DNA of 64,000 bases. It comes from Candidatus Leptofilum proximum. GTDB taxonomy: Bacteria > Chloroflexota > Anaerolineae > Promineifilales > Promineifilaceae. The position numbers and the translations under genes were made by a program. The stretch is from positions 186,001 to 250,000 of the forward strand of contig JADJXK010000001.1 in NCBI GenBank assembly GCA_016710325.1, in the 5' to 3' direction. Under the pieces are notes generated by a model, which ran no database searches, had not been told where the DNA came from, and saw only the letters and a program-made list of their open reading frames with translations. Positions 33,876 through 42,280 of this stretch are shown one piece after another. Numbering within the stretch: position 1 is the stretch's first letter; every line of letters starts with the position of its first letter.

Positions 33876-34009
33876 TTCTTACGCACTTTGCGTGAAAAGA
33901 TTTGCTCACAACACGTCAAGCGTGTTGATCGCCTCTGAGGCTGATTATGTCGCAATGTTTATTGGGGTGATTTTCACGGAAAATACGGAAGAACCATTTT
34001 TTGCTTGTC

Positions 34010-34029
34010 ATTCCCGCGAAAGCGGGAAT
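34010..34029. repeat. ATTCCCGC...GCGGGAAT palindromic repeat, copy 2
   Basis: ATTCCCGC-GAAA-GCGGGAAT, perfect 8-bp arms. A partial TTCGCGGGTATGACA half-copy follows at about 34057-34071. The related copy is at 8574-8593. The surrounding 33876-34153 stretch is otherwise featureless. Confidence 0.65.
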
Positions 34030-34153
34030 CCGCTCCGGTGAACAAGATGGATACCGGCCTTCGCGGGTATGACACCATCCTTGGCTGGGTCAAAAAGTGC
34101 AAGGTTGTATAGACTCTCTTATCTGTGCAATCTGTGTAATCTGAGGATGATTT

Positions 34154-35277
34154 TCATGGGTCAACGGCCGTATTCTCTTCCTCTCGCACCGGCTCTCTTC
34201 GGCGGGCCACTTCCTTTTTCAGCCGTTCGTTTTCCCGCGTGGTGCGGTAGGTGAGGTAGGCCAGCAGCAGCCCCAGCGGACCACCTGTGCCCAGAAGCAG
34301 CAGCACGTTGTCGGCCAGGCCATCGACCAGCTGGTTCCAGCGGCTTTTAGGTAAAACCTGGATATTGCGCGAAATGCTTTGGGTGAGGATAGGAAGCCCA
34401 AGCTCCGTTTCTGGCTCTTTGTACAAATTCAACGTGAGCACCTGCGCCTCACCCGGCGTGGTGGCAATGATGTCCCAGGTCCACACCGCGGGCAGGGTGG
34501 TGCTGATGACCCGCGGCAGGCGCACGTTGTTGCCGCCGCTGGGAAACACCTCAAAGGCCGGGGCATTCAGCTCGGCCGACATGAGCGGGAAGAGCTCCAC
34601 AGTTTGCTCATAGAAGGCGCGATCGCCATCGTCGTAACTGGCGTCGATGCGCACCACGCCGTCACGTGCGGCTCGTGTTCACCAATGGTGGCCAGCGCCG
34701 GGTCGGCAATGATTTCCACAGTGATGACGCCGCTTTCTTCCACCACCATTTGCAGCGGATGGGTGAGCTCCAGACGGCCAGTTGGTTCCAGGTCTTCGGG
34801 GGGAACGGCCGTTGGTTCTTCGCCATTGCTGGGTTCGGTGGGGGGAATAGGTGTGTCGGTTGGTTCAGGCGTGTCGGTGGGGGGAACGGGCGTGGGCACT
34901 GCCTGGTCGGGAATCACCAGCACCTGCCCGACGGTAATGTTGTTGGGGTTGGTGATGTCGTTCACCTCGGCCAGCTCCTGCACCGACACCTCAAAACGAT
35001 TGCTGATGGTAGCCAGGGTGTCGCCGGGGCGGATAACGTAGGTAACGGCCGTACGCGTCAGCGTCGCCGTGGCGGTGACGGTGGGTGTGGCGGTGATTTC
35101 CTCCGTTGTTTCCGGGCGCACCACGATGGTTTCGGCCGTGGCTTGCGGTAGGGGGATCCGCGTGGTGGTTGGTGGCAGGACGGCCGTTTCGGTGGGTGGT
35201 GGCCGCAGCTGGTCACAGGCCGCTGCCAAGCCCAAAATCAGAACCAGTAAGAGATAAATCGCTGAACGCTTCAACAC
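34154..35277 (-). pseudogene. LysM-domain lipoprotein, single frameshift
   Basis: N-terminal lipoprotein signal (LGLAAACDQL), a Thr/Pro-rich linker, a LysM peptidoglycan-binding domain (YVIRPGDTLATISNRF...), a second Pro-rich linker and an extracellular domain ending in one membrane helix with a basic tail. Near 34665 the frame breaks: adding one G to give GCGGTGGTG joins HEPHVTA to VVRIDASYDDGDRAFYEQ. If the base is an assembly error, the gene is intact at about 374 residues. It would sit at the cell envelope. Confidence 0.7.
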
Positions 35278-35423
35278 ACCACCTCGTTTTGCAGGAAATT
35301 CGCGTAGCCAGCAACGCTGCTGCCGCTTACCCCCAAAATATTAGGTGGAAAAATGAATTATGTCAAACAAAATGACCATTCGAGTTGACCTGTTATATTG
35401 TGGCCACACCGAAAAGGGAAAGT

Positions 35424-35966
35424 TTATTCAGGTGCTGCGGAGAAATCTGGCACAGGCCTGGCGTCTGCTTCTGCCTCGGTGGCGACAATGCCGTTGGTCC
35501 GAATGTCCTCGATGAGCCACTCCATTTCCTTGATTTCCTGGCGCTGCGATTCGATAATCTGATCCGCCAGTTCGCGAACCCGGGGATCTTCAATCCCGGC
35601 GCGTTCGCTGGTCAAAATAGCAATGGAGTGATGGGGAACCATGCCTTCCATGTAATCCACGTCATCGACGGTGATTTGGCTGCGCACCAGCCAGAGAGAT
35701 CCCAGCACCAAAACGGCCGCTCCCACAAAAACGGCCGCATTGGCCTTCTTGTTGCGATACATGCCCAGCATGTACATCATCATGACGGCGGCCATCGCGC
35801 CGCCCATCATGCCGGTCATAAACAGCCGCGTTTCGCTAAACCAGGCATGGTCCACAATCTGGGAAGAGTTTAAATACATCAGGCCATACATGATCACCAT
35901 CGACGTGCCGATCATCGCCGCGAATCTGCCGTAGCTGCCCTGGTGGTTGTTGTGTTTGTCGTCCAT
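35424..35966 (-). CDS. DUF305-family membrane protein
   Basis: 180 residues from an ATG with GGAG upstream; open codons further 5' cross a hairpin and are not used. Three N-terminal membrane helices (about residues 10-85) with a methionine-rich face (MTGMMGGAMAAVMMMYMLGM), then a DUF305 ferritin-like bundle with HH in GMVPHHSIAI and paired acidic residues. DUF305 proteins are often found with metal resistance genes. It lies 200 bp downstream of the P-type ATPase on the same strand. Confidence 0.82.
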   Translation of the reverse strand: MDDKHNNHQGSYGRFAAMIGTSMVIMYGLMYLNSSQIVDHAWFSETRLFMTGMMGGAMAAVMMMYMLGMYRNKKANAAVFVGAAVLVLGSLWLVRSQITVDDVDYMEGMVPHHSIAILTSERAGIEDPRVRELADQIIESQRQEIKEMEWLIEDIRTNGIVATEAEADARPVPDFSAAPE

Positions 35967-35986
35967 TAATGGGTCTCCTCTTGTGG

Positions 35987-36019
35987 AGATTGGGCCATTC
36001 TTCAAGAACGGCCCAATCT
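35987..36019. promoter_or_regulatory. 10-bp inverted repeat upstream of the DUF305 gene
   Basis: AGATTGGGCC (35987-35996) and GGCCCAATCT (36010-36019) are perfect arms around 13 bp, just upstream of the DUF305 ribosome site. It could be an operator or an mRNA hairpin. Confidence 0.45.
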
Positions 36020-36122
36020 GTAAAACAGTCTGTTTCGACTTTAGGAAACCAGTCGAGGGGCGTCCATCTATCTTGGTACAGAGCAGCGGTACATGTTTGT
36101 TATAACTGGCGTTCTTTTTCAT

Positions 36123-36162
36123 TTTTCCCGGAAACTTCTACGGCGAGCAGTTTCCGGGAAAA
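36123..36162. terminator. strong hairpin between P-type ATPase and DUF305 genes
   Basis: TTTTCCCGGAAACT (36123-36136) and AGTTTCCGGGAAAA (36149-36162) form a perfect 14-bp stem with a 12-nt loop, 5 bp beyond the ATPase stop. The A/T ends are part of the stem, and no T-run follows in the direction of transcription, so transcriptional termination is possible but atypical. Confidence 0.5.
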
Positions 36163-36167
36163 TAAGA

Positions 36168-38405
36168 TCAGCGAAATTTGGTGAGCCGCATCCCGTTCAG
36201 CGTTACCAGCAGCGACGCACCCATGTCGGCCAAAACGGCCAGCCACATCGTGCCAAATCCAAACAGCACCGTTACCAAAAAAGCCGCTTTTAATCCCAGG
36301 CTGAGGGCCACGTTGGCGCGCACGGTGGCCATCGCTGCCCGGCTGAGGCGGATGGCGAAGGGCAGCTTGCTCAAGTCGTCGTGCATCAGGGCAATGTCGG
36401 CCGTTTCCATGGCCTGGTCCGTACCGGCGGCGCCCATAGCAATCCCCACGGTGGCACTGGCCAGGGCAGGGGCGTCGTTGATGCCGTCACCGAGCATGGC
36501 CACACGGCCGTATTCCCCCAACAGCTGCTCAATTTTCCCCACCTTTTCTTCCGGCAGCAGACTGGCAAACACGCGGTCGATGCCCGTTTGTCCGGCGATG
36601 TTTTGGGCTGTGGCTTCGTTGTCGCCGGTGAGCATGGCCGTTTGCAGGCCAAGCTCGTGGAGGTGGGACACGGCCGCTGCCGCATCCTCACGCACCTGGT
36701 CGGCTACGGTGAGATAGCCCAGGTACTGCGCATCGGTCGTGACCAGCATGGCGGTCAGCCCATTGGCCTCAGCGGCGGAAATGGCCTCGCAGTGGGCATC
36801 GTGCGGCAGCCCGTTGAAGGCGCGATGGCTGCCAATGATCACCTGACGGCCGTTCACCGTGCCAGAAATGCCCGCGCCAATCCGCGCCTGCACATCTGTG
36901 GCCGCGGGATATCGGTTTTGCACCTGGTATGCCCCGGCAGCCTGGGCCACGGCCTGTGCCAGGGGATGTTCGCTGGAGCGCTCCACGGCGTGGGTCAGGC
37001 CGAGCAAATCGGTGCAAGGCTCACAGCCATTGCCCTGGCAGTGGATCGATTGGAAGTGGGTGACGGCCGGTTTGCCCTGCGTCAGCGTGCCGGTTTTGTC
37101 GAAAGCCACCAGCCGGACCTGGCTGAGCGCTTCCAGGTACGCGCCACCTTTTATTAGCACACCGTTTTTGGCCGCGTTGCTCAGAGCACTGACCAGGCTG
37201 ACGGGAATGCTGATGACCAGCGCACAGGGGCAGGCCACCACCAGCAGTGCCAGCGCCCGGTAAAGCCAGCCGTTGGTCGACGTGGCGGCATCGATAAACG
37301 GCTGCTGCCACAGCAGCGGCGGCAAAACGGCCACCAGCACAGCCAAAATCACCACGGCGGGAGTGTAAACGCGGGCAAAACGATCGATGAAGCGCTGGGC
37401 CGGGGCGCGCCGCTCTTGGGCCTCTTCCACCAGGCGGATGAGGCGGCTGATGGTGCTGTCTTTTGCCAGATGGGTCACTTCCAGGTGCAGCACACCTGCG
37501 CCGTTGATGCTGCTGGCAAAGACGGTGTCGCCCGGCTGCCGCGGGATGGGCGCACTTTCCCCGGTGATAGTGGATTGATCAACCGTGGAGCTGCCGTTGA
37601 GGATACGGCCGTCTACCGGCACTCGTTCCCCTGGCTTTACCACGACCGTTTCACCCAATTTCACCTCTTCCACCGGTACACGATGGGGTTCAATACCACA
37701 AAATGGACATTCGCCTTGCGTATAGCCATTTTGGCCAAGGTGTTCCTGGCAGTCGATGCAGGGGCGCATGACCGTGGCGTTTTGTGGCGAGACACGCATC
37801 AGGCTGCGGATGCTGCTGCGGGCGCGATCGGCCGTGTAGCCCTCCAGCGCCTCGCCAAGCGCAAACAGCACCATCACCAGCCCGGCTTCGGTGTAGGCGC
37901 CGATGAACACTGCGCCGACGGCGGCAATGGTCATCAGAGCGTTGATGGTAAGTTCGTGGTTGACGCGCAGGGAGTGCCAGCCGCTGCGGGCAATGGGCCA
38001 GCCTGCCAGCACCAGCGCTGCCACGGAAGTGAGGTCGAGCAGGGGATGTTCCCAGCCCAGCATGGGCAGCAGTTCATTAAAAAGCAGGCCGGGCAAAATG
38101 AGCAGAACACCCACCAGGGCCAGGGTTGTCTCCTGCCGTTGGCGCATGAACTGCCAGAAGTTGAGCGATTCGGCCGTTTCTCGTTTTTCGTCCGGGGCGG
38201 CCACGTCGTAGCCCAGCTCTTGAACGCGGCTGATGATGTCTTGGGGAACGGCCGTGCCCGAGACGCGCAGCGTTTCGGTAGTGAAATTCAACTGGCAGCT
38301 TTCCACGCCAGCCAACCGCGCCACGCCAGTTTCCACGGTCTGCGCACAGCTGGCACAGTCCATCCCGGTGACGCGAAAGGTGTGTTGGGTTTGGGTGTTG
38401 GTCAT
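36168..38405 (-). CDS. P1B-type Zn/Cd/Pb-exporting ATPase with extra cysteine clusters
   Basis: 745 residues. N-terminal HMA domain with GMDCASC (C17, C20), transport motif CPC (C392-C394), phosphorylated D436 in DKTGTLT, SEHP near 478-481, and in the last helices GLKAAFL and LADMGAS, the Lys/Asp pair of ZntA-like P1B-2 pumps. It should export Zn2+, Cd2+ or Pb2+. Unusual: an inserted CxxC-x13-CxxC module (C216, C219, C233, C236) just before the actuator domain, and a further HCQGNGCEPC cluster (C456, C461, C464) after the phosphorylation site. A MerR gene lies directly upstream on the same strand. Confidence 0.93.
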   Translation of the reverse strand: MTNTQTQHTFRVTGMDCASCAQTVETGVARLAGVESCQLNFTTETLRVSGTAVPQDIISRVQELGYDVAAPDEKRETAESLNFWQFMRQRQETTLALVGVLLILPGLLFNELLPMLGWEHPLLDLTSVAALVLAGWPIARSGWHSLRVNHELTINALMTIAAVGAVFIGAYTEAGLVMVLFALGEALEGYTADRARSSIRSLMRVSPQNATVMRPCIDCQEHLGQNGYTQGECPFCGIEPHRVPVEEVKLGETVVVKPGERVPVDGRILNGSSTVDQSTITGESAPIPRQPGDTVFASSINGAGVLHLEVTHLAKDSTISRLIRLVEEAQERRAPAQRFIDRFARVYTPAVVILAVLVAVLPPLLWQQPFIDAATSTNGWLYRALALLVVACPCALVISIPVSLVSALSNAAKNGVLIKGGAYLEALSQVRLVAFDKTGTLTQGKPAVTHFQSIHCQGNGCEPCTDLLGLTHAVERSSEHPLAQAVAQAAGAYQVQNRYPAATDVQARIGAGISGTVNGRQVIIGSHRAFNGLPHDAHCEAISAAEANGLTAMLVTTDAQYLGYLTVADQVREDAAAAVSHLHELGLQTAMLTGDNEATAQNIAGQTGIDRVFASLLPEEKVGKIEQLLGEYGRVAMLGDGINDAPALASATVGIAMGAAGTDQAMETADIALMHDDLSKLPFAIRLSRAAMATVRANVALSLGLKAAFLVTVLFGFGTMWLAVLADMGASLLVTLNGMRLTKFR

Positions 38406-38428
38406 AAATTAATCTCCAAAATTTTTGT

Positions 38429-38491
38429 GGCAAGTCGCAAGTGGCAAGTGGCAGGTATGAAATCCACTTGCCACTTGCAACCTGCCACTTC
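38429..38491. repeat. GGCAAGT-type fold-back element
   Basis: GGCAAGTCGCAAGTGGCAAG units are followed by CCACTTGCCACTTGC units after a short loop, a strong hairpin between the merR and ATPase genes. It is yet another unit family with the shared architecture. Confidence 0.65.
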
Positions 38492-38542
38492 TTACATTCT
38501 GGATAATACACCTTAAAGTCGGGTTGAAAGTCAAGCGATTGC

Positions 38543-38599
38543 CGGTAATCCGTAATCCGTAAACGGTTTACCGACCACCGTTCACCGATTACCGTTCAC
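38543..38599. repeat. GGTAATCCG-type fold-back repeat, copy 2
   Basis: GGTAATCCGTAATCCG and ACCGATTACCG arms overlap the end of the MerR gene. On the minus strand the TAA of GGTAATCGG is the merR stop codon. Confidence 0.7.
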
Positions 38600-39350
38600 T
38601 CTCCAGGGCAAGGAACAATCGTGCCAAAATAAAGGCGCTGTCGCCGGTGGCGATGAGGAGGAAGCCGTCGTCGTTGTGGAAAAATTCGGGGGCGGCGTTA
38701 GGGTGCAGATCACAGTTGGCTTCTAGCCTGGTGAGCTGACGCAGGGCATCGCCAATTTCAGGATCGCTGCTGACGACGAGGATGTGGTAGGCGTCGTTTT
38801 CCTGCCAGACGTGCACGTGCTGGCCGCGCAGGGTGTTGAGGAGCTGGTGGCCCACGGCCGTATTCAACACACACCCACCGTAATGCCCCAACCAATCCAG
38901 CAAGGTACTGGCCGGAGTTTGCGCCGCCGGGTGCGAACAAAGCCGCGCCAGCAGCTCGTTAATCTGCTCCTGGTGCAGGGGGGATTGGCGCGACTGCACG
39001 TCCTGCAGGAAGAGATCCAATTCATGGCGCATCACCAGCAGTTCGGTGAGCTGCTTTTCCAGGGCGATAAACCGGTTCTCTGCCAGTTCACTCAGCGTAT
39101 CGCTGGCGATTTTGCCCTCATCCCAACCGGCGAGCAGCGTGCGAATATCGGCCAGGGAAAAACCCAACCGCTGGGCGCGCTGAATGAGGTGGAGGCGTTC
39201 GGCCGTTTCTGGTTTATACAGCCGGTAGCCGGAATCGGTACGGCCGTGTGGCGTCAGCAGCCCTTCCTTTTCATAGTAGCGCAGGGTAGAGGGACGCGTT
39301 TGGGCCAGGTCTGCGAGCTGGCCGATGGTAAGAAGGTTGTTTTGCTTCAT
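38589..39350 (-). CDS. MerR-family regulator, possibly leaderless
   Basis: About 254 residues. N-terminal MerR winged helix (TIGQLADLAQTRPSTLRYYEKEGLL) and dimerisation helix, then a long C-terminal region (about residues 140-254) without the CxxxxC loop of ZntR, so the effector may not be a simple metal ion. A TAATAT box ends six bases before the ATG at 39350, with ATGGCA 17 bp upstream and no Shine-Dalgarno, so the mRNA is probably leaderless. An in-frame GTG at 39356 is the alternative. It lies between the ATPase and the metal importer. Confidence 0.82.
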   Translation of the reverse strand: MKQNNLLTIGQLADLAQTRPSTLRYYEKEGLLTPHGRTDSGYRLYKPETAERLHLIQRAQRLGFSLADIRTLLAGWDEGKIASDTLSELAENRFIALEKQLTELLVMRHELDLFLQDVQSRQSPLHQEQINELLARLCSHPAAQTPASTLLDWLGHYGGCVLNTAVGHQLLNTLRGQHVHVWQENDAYHILVVSSDPEIGDALRQLTRLEANCDLHPNAAPEFFHNDDGFLLIATGDSAFILARLFLALESER

Positions 39351-39439
39351 GTTCACATATTAATCGGTATCTGGATTTTTGCCATATTTCCAAACCTGGT
39401 GCCAGATAGTCCGGTATGAAATTGGTCGTGGGGCCACAG

Positions 39440-39484
39440 AATATTTAGATGCATCTAAATATTTATTGACAGATTGCTAACTAT
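39440..39484 (+). promoter_or_regulatory. 24-bp palindromic operator and -35 box, cut off by IS701
   Basis: AATATTTAGATG and its complement form a perfect 24-bp palindrome (39440-39463), similar in its TTTAG/CTAAA arms to DtxR/MntR-family operators. TTGACA, a perfect -35, follows at 39466-39471. Nine bp later the target site CTAT (39481-39484) and the IS begin. Without the IS, a perfect TATAAT would lie 16 bp from this -35 (see 40977-40989). Confidence 0.75.
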
Positions 39485-40976
39485 TTTGACAACGTTAGAT
39501 TCAAGGGCTGAGAGCCTTGCTCAGCCGCGATTTACGAGAACGAGTCCGATTATCGAGATGTTTGACAATCAACTCGGTTGCTTGTTGCGGGGAAAGTTGT
39601 GGTAAAGGCATGGTAGCTCGCAACAATTCACGCACATTAGCCACGGATAGCGCCGGTAACACATCCGTTTCGTACTTTTCCAACAAATCTGGGTCACGCT
39701 CATACTTTTGCGCCCACGCCAGTCTGGTTTCAGTGATAAACCAATTGGCCATGATGGTGAGTGCCAGGTGGTGCACCCAGGCTCGATACTTGATGGCCTG
39801 GAATTCATCCCAGCCAAACTCAGATTTGGCATCCTGATTGGAACGCTCAATGAAATATCGTTGCGATTTTCGTTGCGCCATTGTCCACAAAGGTGTGTCC
39901 TCCGGCGCATTACTCAAAGAATAGATTGTTTTTTGCTTCGTTTGACGAATGAGCAGCCACTCTGGTCGTAATGACCCATCATCGCGCACGGTCCAGGCCC
40001 GACAACGAGCAAACTTGGCCTGCAACATACCTCGTTCATTGGGACGCAAAGTGATGTGCTCCCACTCGATTGCGGGCTGAGCTTTCACCTCGGCAACCGT
40101 GTAAGCAACACCAATCACCTCATGATTCTTGGAGGGCACCCCTCTTTTTGTCAGCGGATATACGATTTGCGGCGGGGCAAGATACACTTGGGTATTGTGT
40201 GGCACATCTGCATAATACTCGAATCTTTCTTGGTCAAGCTCATCGCGGAATTCGCCAGACCGACCATACAAAGTGTCGCAGTCAACCGCGCAGAATGAGA
40301 CGCCGTTTTCATAAGCCCGTTTGGTCATTTGCAAAGCCAACTCCAGTTTGGTGGCAAAGCTGCGCTCCGGCGGCAGTCCAATCCGCTTTCGCTTGGTGGC
40401 GTAGGCATCTGTGAACCATTTTTCAGGAAAATAGAGTTCGCCATCGATCCAATTGTGGTAGCCACTATTGGTCAAGGAGAGAAAAACGCCTACTTGGCTC
40501 ATTTCGATTTTGCCTAAACGGCCGTTATGTTGCCGCCCGGCACCAGCACTGTGTTCCCCGGCCTTCTCATCGGCACTTTCGTCAATGAGTAGGACGCTCT
40601 CTGCTTGAAATTGTGGATGGGCACTTATATCTTGCTGGAGAACAGAGATTAAATCGTAACCAGACCAGGGTGAATCACTGATGAATTGTTGCATATTCTG
40701 CTCGGGTACACCGACCGTGCGAGCGATGTTGTTGATATTGCGCTTCGTTTTCATGCGTAGCAGTCCGCTGATGTAATCCAGTCCAAAACGACTGGTGTCT
40801 CGGGTGCAGGTTCGCATCCAAGCGTGATAACCTTGATGAAATTTTGTGAGACGTTCAGGCAGGTCTTCAATTTCGTCAAGATTTAGACCCCATTGGGCGA
40901 TAAGATTGGTTTTTGTTTTTTCATTCGCTATTTTTACAGGCAATGGCTCTCATGAGCCTAATTTAACATTGTCAAA
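39485..40976 (-). mobile_element. IS701-family insertion sequence, copy 2
   Basis: 1492 bp, the same as copy 1 but inverted. Ends are TTTGACAACG (left) and CATTGTCAAA (right). It is flanked by a 4-bp direct duplication CTAT (39481-39484 and 40977-40980), as expected for IS701 elements. It separates the -35 and -10 of the metal importer promoter. Confidence 0.93.
39501..40943 (-). CDS. IS701-family DDE transposase, copy 2
   Basis: 480 residues, identical to the product at 24225-25667, including D121 of the catalytic core. TTG start. Transcription runs away from the metal importer genes. Probably active given its intact ends and duplication. Confidence 0.92.
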   Translation of the reverse strand: MPVKIANEKTKTNLIAQWGLNLDEIEDLPERLTKFHQGYHAWMRTCTRDTSRFGLDYISGLLRMKTKRNINNIARTVGVPEQNMQQFISDSPWSGYDLISVLQQDISAHPQFQAESVLLIDESADEKAGEHSAGAGRQHNGRLGKIEMSQVGVFLSLTNSGYHNWIDGELYFPEKWFTDAYATKRKRIGLPPERSFATKLELALQMTKRAYENGVSFCAVDCDTLYGRSGEFRDELDQERFEYYADVPHNTQVYLAPPQIVYPLTKRGVPSKNHEVIGVAYTVAEVKAQPAIEWEHITLRPNERGMLQAKFARCRAWTVRDDGSLRPEWLLIRQTKQKTIYSLSNAPEDTPLWTMAQRKSQRYFIERSNQDAKSEFGWDEFQAIKYRAWVHHLALTIMANWFITETRLAWAQKYERDPDLLEKYETDVLPALSVANVRELLRATMPLPQLSPQQATELIVKHLDNRTRSRKSRLSKALSP

Positions 40977-40989
40977 CTATAATTATAAT
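40977..40989 (+). promoter_or_regulatory. -10 region of the metal importer promoter, detached
   Basis: CTAT duplication, then TATAAT at 40978-40983 and again at 40984-40989. Joined to 39484 the second box lies 16 bp from TTGACA. In the present state, TTTAAC near the IS end (40962-40967) lies 16 bp from the second TATAAT and may form a weak hybrid promoter. Confidence 0.6.
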
Positions 40990-41073
40990 TCTGCACGTAA
41001 TTAGATTTGCTTAAAAAATAAATTAGCCAGGACGCCTATTTTACTGGCTGATTCAAGAACATCGGAGGATAAA

Positions 41074-42171
41074 TTGTTTAAAAATAAGCTAATGTTCAGT
41101 TTATTGTTGTTGCTTTTGTTAACGGCCGTTGCCTGTGGCGGCACGGCAGAAAGCAGTTCAACCGAGCCAACAGCAGACGAAGTGGCTGCTGCTGACGGTT
41201 CCGGCGTCTATGCTGATGGTGCCTTTAAGATTGTAGCCACCACCACCCAGGCAAACGACATTGCCCAAATTCTCACCGAAGGCGTCAATAACGTAGAGAT
41301 TACGCCGCTTATGGGCGCTGGCGTAGACCCCCATCTGTACCAGCCGACGGAATCCGATATTGCCGCCATGAATGAGGCCGACATGGTCATTTACAGCGGC
41401 CTTTTCCTGGAAGGCCAGTTCGACACCGTTTTTGCCGCGCTGCGCGAGCAGGGCGTCCTTATTCATGCCATGAGCGACCCGGTGAAGCAGGGTGGGTTCA
41501 CCATTGGCGGTTTTGAGCTGTCCGACGAGTTAGTCGACGTGGACGATCCGCACTTTTGGTTTGATCCGCGTAACTGGGAATTAACCGTCACCGATTTGGG
41601 TGAGGCACTGGCGGAAATCGACCCGGCCAACAGCGACACTTACACAGCCAACGCCACCGCTTATGCGGCGATGATGACGCCGCTCTATGAATGGGCCAAC
41701 CAAGGCTTGCGCTCAGTGCCCGAGGGGCAGCGCTATCTGGTCACCTCACACGACGCCTTCCAATATTTTGGCGCGGCTTTTGGCTGGCAAATGGAAGCCA
41801 TCCAGGGCCTGAGCACCGAAGATGAAGCCGGTGTGGGTGATATTCAGGGCACAGTCGATTTCATTATTGGCAACCAGATTCCGGTCGTGTTTGTCGAAAG
41901 CAGCATTCCACCGGACACTATCGAAGCGGTGATTGAAGCGGTAGAGGCCGAAGGCGGCTCCGTACGCATTGGTGTACGTGAGATGTATTCAGATGCGATG
42001 GGTGAACCGGGCACGTTTGCCGGAACCTACGCCGGAATGCTGGCTTCAAACGCGTACACTGTGTTGCAATCCTATCAGTGCGCCGGGGTTGATGTTACCA
42101 TTCCTGAGTGGCCTGCCGATTTAACGCCCACGCCACCTGAAGCATTATTGAACGTGGATTGTGGTGAATAA
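41074..42171 (+). CDS. metal ABC transporter substrate-binding lipoprotein (ZnuA/TroA family)
   Basis: 365 residues. TTG start chosen because GGAGG lies 5 nt upstream; the next ATG (41092) is inside the signal sequence. Lipobox TAVAC. Metal-ligand regions of the cluster A-I family are visible: DPHLYQP, DPHFWFDP, SHDAFQYF and a late aspartate (MYSDAMG), a 3 His plus Asp set as in TroA, so Zn2+ or Mn2+. It lacks the His-rich loop of many ZnuA proteins. First gene of the importer operon with the ATPase and two permeases. Confidence 0.93.
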   Translation: MFKNKLMFSLLLLLLLTAVACGGTAESSSTEPTADEVAAADGSGVYADGAFKIVATTTQANDIAQILTEGVNNVEITPLMGAGVDPHLYQPTESDIAAMNEADMVIYSGLFLEGQFDTVFAALREQGVLIHAMSDPVKQGGFTIGGFELSDELVDVDDPHFWFDPRNWELTVTDLGEALAEIDPANSDTYTANATAYAAMMTPLYEWANQGLRSVPEGQRYLVTSHDAFQYFGAAFGWQMEAIQGLSTEDEAGVGDIQGTVDFIIGNQIPVVFVESSIPPDTIEAVIEAVEAEGGSVRIGVREMYSDAMGEPGTFAGTYAGMLASNAYTVLQSYQCAGVDVTIPEWPADLTPTPPEALLNVDCGE

Positions 42172-42179
42172 GCAAATCT

Positions 42180-42256
42180 AACCGCGGAGAACGCGGAGAA
42201 CACGGAGGATAATTATCGAAAAAAAACCTCTGCGCTCTCCGCGTCCTCCGCGGTGA
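42180..42256. repeat. CGCGGAGAACGCGGAG-type fold-back element
   Basis: ACCGCGGAGAACGCGGAG units are followed by GCGCTCTCCGCGTCCTCCG units, an imperfect long hairpin between the first two importer genes. Related cag-rich sequence (CGCAGAGG, GCACAGAGAACG) occurs near 4008, 7857 and 61691. Confidence 0.6.
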
Positions 42257-42280
42257 AAAAAATATCAAGGAACTGACGTT

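Noticed and set aside
36123..36162. Confident Rho-independent terminator after the P-type ATPase
   Set aside because: The stem is perfect but no T-run follows in the direction of transcription, so it is listed only as a moderate-confidence hairpin.
25684..39484. Phase-variable invertible cassette with its own recombinase
   Set aside because: The flanking repeats are ordinary IS701 copies, no serine or tyrosine recombinase is present, and copy 2 keeps ancestral flanks. Only passive homologous inversion is possible.
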